A stretch of DNA of 7,054 nt from an uncultured Microcaldota archaeon (lineage in GTDB: Archaea; Micrarchaeota; Micrarchaeia; Anstonellales; Bilamarchaeaceae). The stretch lies in assembly GCA_903835325.1 (NCBI GenBank), contig CAILMU010000052.1:1-7054 (forward strand), written 5' to 3'. The notes under the pieces are model-generated. The model was not told where the DNA came from. It did not search any database and worked only from the letters and a program-made list of their open reading frames with translations. The translations under genes were made by a program, and so were the position numbers. This document shows positions 5,556 to 7,054 of this stretch, one piece after another (position 1 is the stretch's first letter; every line of letters starts with the position of its first letter).

Positions 5556-6872
5556 ATGCATTTGCCCCGCTTGCTAAAGAACACGGCCGGAGCCGCAGCC
5601 ATAGCCAGCGCCGTTTCATTTGCCGGATGCAGGCCGGCTGTTGAGATACTTAACGATGCCTGCAACCGGAAGCACCAATGCGAGATAGCATGCATCAGCG
5701 GCGGCCGGAACGCGGATTCCTATGTCGTGCTTCAGACCCATGATGATACGATAGAACACACGTTCAACACAGATTCATTGACTTCGCAGCTCTTCCAGTA
5801 CCATCTTCTCCAGGACTTGGTGGATAATTTCGGAGTGAAGACGATTTTTTTCGAAGGCGTATACAGTTCTGAGACCCTGGACGCCCACGAGAAGATGGAT
5901 GAGACCGAGCCGGACCTCAGGCAAAAAGGGTTCGCTGGTTTTATCAGATGCGTGAAGGAGACCAAAGCGAGATTCGCCAAGGACTCGCCCGCGCTTCTTT
6001 TACGCGGGAAGGCGGCCGAGGATGAATGCATCGCCTCGGATCTGCGGATAGAACAGGCATATACCCATTTCCTGCTCAGGATGGGTTACCCATCCATAAA
6101 CATGGTCGGCGCCGAGAACCGGGAGGCATACGATGCAGAGATTGGATACATATTTTTGATGGATGGGCTTGCGAAACTGAAGGCTGCCGGCAAGGATGTT
6201 GAGGACGCGCTTCGTAATGACCCTGCGCTTTTGGAGCGTGTGCAGAAATTGCATGAAGCGAAAAACAAGTTCAAAGGCATCGACCGAGGGAGATTCGCCA
6301 TCGAAGCGACGCTTACGCGCCCTTCGGAGAATACAGCAGTCGTGATGGGCTCCGCTCATCGTGACGCGATGATGGAAAGGGTCAAGGAAGAGCCGGTCTG
6401 GAAAAGGGGGTCCTACCATTTCATCAAACAGAGGTGCCAGGAAAGCGCAGATTTCCATGTCTCCGAGGATATCGTAAGGGAAGCATTGAAAGACCCGCCG
6501 CAAGTTCACGATGGATTCGTGAAACTCGAGCTGCAACAGATGAAAAATGAATTGAAGGAAGCCAAAGCGACCAAGAATCCCGTGCGCGACCTTGTCGAAG
6601 CGAGGGCCGATGAGGGATTTCAAAACGCCCGGAATGAGATGAAGAAGTGCAAGAAATCCAAAGAGGAGCGATGCGTTTCGGAGATATCGGATTATGCATC
6701 TCGGGTCGCAAAGTTCTTCATCAAAATGTGCATAGGTCTAGATGATATAGCATGCGCATCAGATGCGGTCGATAAGATATCGTCCGTTGCCAAGGAGCTT
6801 GGCATCCCGAAAATCTGCAATGAGATCCCTGATGTGGCAAACAGGAATAAATGCGTAGATGGGGCGAAATGA
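5556..6872 (+). CDS. Exported GxxH protein, possibly TraB/TIKI/ChaN-like
   Basis: A 438-residue protein with an N-terminal export signal: R5 and K8, a hydrophobic stretch at 10-24, then SFAGC with C25, which resembles a lipobox. It would be anchored outside the cell by a lipid at C25. More cysteines follow at 36, 42 and 46. The core at about 55-275 has YVVLQTHDD (H62), a helix, VKTIFFEG (E100), a helical middle and AVVMGSAHRDAM (G265-H268). An early xxxH, a Glu after a hydrophobic strand and a late GxxH are the signature of the TraB/TIKI and ChaN/EreA-like group, some members of which are metal-dependent hydrolases. The first site reads LQTH rather than GxxH, so the call is tentative. A charged helical segment (about 315-365) leads to a tail with cysteines at 365, 373, 392, 400, 421 and 433. 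It has its own likely promoter and no operon partner. Confidence 0.75.
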   Translation: MHLPRLLKNTAGAAAIASAVSFAGCRPAVEILNDACNRKHQCEIACISGGRNADSYVVLQTHDDTIEHTFNTDSLTSQLFQYHLLQDLVDNFGVKTIFFEGVYSSETLDAHEKMDETEPDLRQKGFAGFIRCVKETKARFAKDSPALLLRGKAAEDECIASDLRIEQAYTHFLLRMGYPSINMVGAENREAYDAEIGYIFLMDGLAKLKAAGKDVEDALRNDPALLERVQKLHEAKNKFKGIDRGRFAIEATLTRPSENTAVVMGSAHRDAMMERVKEEPVWKRGSYHFIKQRCQESADFHVSEDIVREALKDPPQVHDGFVKLELQQMKNELKEAKATKNPVRDLVEARADEGFQNARNEMKKCKKSKEERCVSEISDYASRVAKFFIKMCIGLDDIACASDAVDKISSVAKELGIPKICNEIPDVANRNKCVDGAK

Positions 6873-6882
6873 ATTCTCACGG

Positions 6883-6892
6883 TTTAAAAATC
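6883..6892 (-). terminator. T-run after the tRNA 3' half
   Basis: Reading the minus strand, GATTTTTAAA follows the discriminator base of the tRNA 3' half after about 7 bases. A T5 run is a normal archaeal terminator for a tRNA, suggesting that this end was, or still is, a transcribed tRNA end. Confidence 0.45.
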
Positions 6893-6898
6893 GGAATT

Positions 6899-6934
6899 TG
6901 GGCCCGCCCAGGATCGAACTGGGGATCTTCGCTG
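6899..6934 (-). tRNA. Orphan tRNA 3' half (T arm, acceptor strand, A73)
   Basis: Reading the minus strand, CAGCGAAGATC (anticodon-stem 3' side and variable loop) is followed by T stem CCCAG (6923-6919), T loop TTCGATC (6918-6912), closing stem CTGGG (6911-6907), acceptor strand CGGGCCC (6906-6900) and A73 at 6899. The T arm pairs perfectly and the loop fits TTCRANY. CCA is not encoded, as in many archaea. The 5' side should start GGGCCCG, an acceptor typical of archaeal Ile or Ala tRNAs, but no such sequence nor a D arm occurs upstream on this strand as far as 7054. U33 and an anticodon cannot be placed either. The feature may be the 3' half of a split or long-intron tRNA, or a scar from integration at a tRNA 3' end. 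Confidence 0.6.
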
Positions 6935-6948
6935 CGCTTAGAAATTTG

Positions 6949-6962
6949 ATTTCCGCGGAAAT
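6949..6962. repeat. 14-bp perfect palindrome next to the tRNA 3' half
   Basis: ATTTCCGCGGAAAT is identical on both strands. It lies 15 bases upstream of the recognisable tRNA part. It is nested in a longer imperfect inverted repeat, 6925-6932 (ATCTTCGC) against 6970-6978 (GCGAAAGAT), with one bulged base. Confidence 0.8.
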
Positions 6963-7007
6963 TAACCACGCGAAAGATAATCAAAGAAAAAAGAACATAA
7001 CGGACGA

Positions 7008-7054
7008 ATGGATGAAAGAGAAAATTTTCCTAAAACGACGGATGAATTATATTA
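7008..7054 (+). CDS. Possible start of a further gene, cut by right edge
   Basis: An ATG at 7008 opens a frame that stays open to the window end, encoding MDERENFPKTTDELY. A stop lies in frame at 6978-6980, so the start must be after it. No good ribosome binding site or clear TATA box precedes it, and 15 codons are too few to judge. The surrounding 90 bases are clearly richer in A and T than the rest of the window. Confidence 0.2.
   Translation, partial: MDERENFPKTTDELY

Noticed and set aside
6000..6623. 207-residue minus-strand frame inside the large exported protein gene
   Set aside because: It is a shadow frame without recognisable features. The plus frame has an export signal, cysteine pattern and promoter.
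6960..7054. 5' half of the tRNA on the minus strand, using GTGGTTAA as a D loop
   Set aside because: No acceptor strand complementary to CGGGCCC precedes it and no D stem closes around it.
1..7054. CRISPR array, insertion sequence, transposase or defence system
   Set aside because: No regularly spaced repeats, transposase or nuclease-helicase genes are present. The only long direct repeat is the pair inside tbp.

Overview
The window looks archaeal. It encodes a TATA-binding protein, ribosomal proteins eS26 and eL21, the RNA polymerase stalk subunit Rpo4 (RpoF), and the archaeal protein DUF655 in the order eL21-rpoF-DUF655. TATA boxes sit about 30 bases upstream of starts, and GGTGA-type ribosome binding sites precede genes inside operons. 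Compact spacing, moderate-to-high GC, eS26 and small secreted cysteine-bearing proteins suggest a DPANN-type lineage such as Micrarchaeota. That placement is inference and is not proven by the window.

Layout: (1) 1-936 (+), the 3' part of an unrecognised soluble, helix-rich protein that runs off the left edge. (2) 965-2219 (+), an operon of a SbcD-related metallophosphoesterase, eS26 and a DUF1805 protein, with gaps of 6 bases and an 8-base overlap. (3) 2220-2335, a short convergent spacer with a hairpin and a T-rich tract. (4) 3467-2336 (-), tbp followed after 7 bases by a secreted, cysteine-rich membrane protein. (5) 3468-3648, a divergent AT-rich promoter region with several TATA-like boxes and a possibly structured eL21 leader. 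(6) 3649-4835 (+), eL21, rpoF and DUF655. (7) 4885-5493 (+), a stand-alone LUD (LutC/YkgG-type) protein. (8) 5556-6872 (+), a large exported, probably lipid-anchored protein with two GxxH-like sites and a conserved Glu, recalling the TraB/TIKI/ChaN group, plus a cysteine-paired C-terminal tail. (9) 6873-7054, an AT-rich end with a clear tRNA 3' half on the minus strand that has no 5' half in the window, next to a 14-bp perfect palindrome and possibly the first codons of a further gene.

Most of the window is core information processing: transcription initiation (TBP), the polymerase stalk (Rpo4) and the ribosome (eS26, eL21), with uncharacterised but widespread archaeal proteins (phosphoesterase, DUF1805, DUF655) as operon partners. 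The two exported cysteine proteins and the tRNA fragment are the accessory part. The strongest signals for follow-up are the orphan tRNA 3' half (split tRNA, very long intron or integration scar), the unusually similar two halves of TBP with a 47-bp identical DNA repeat, and the exported GxxH protein.
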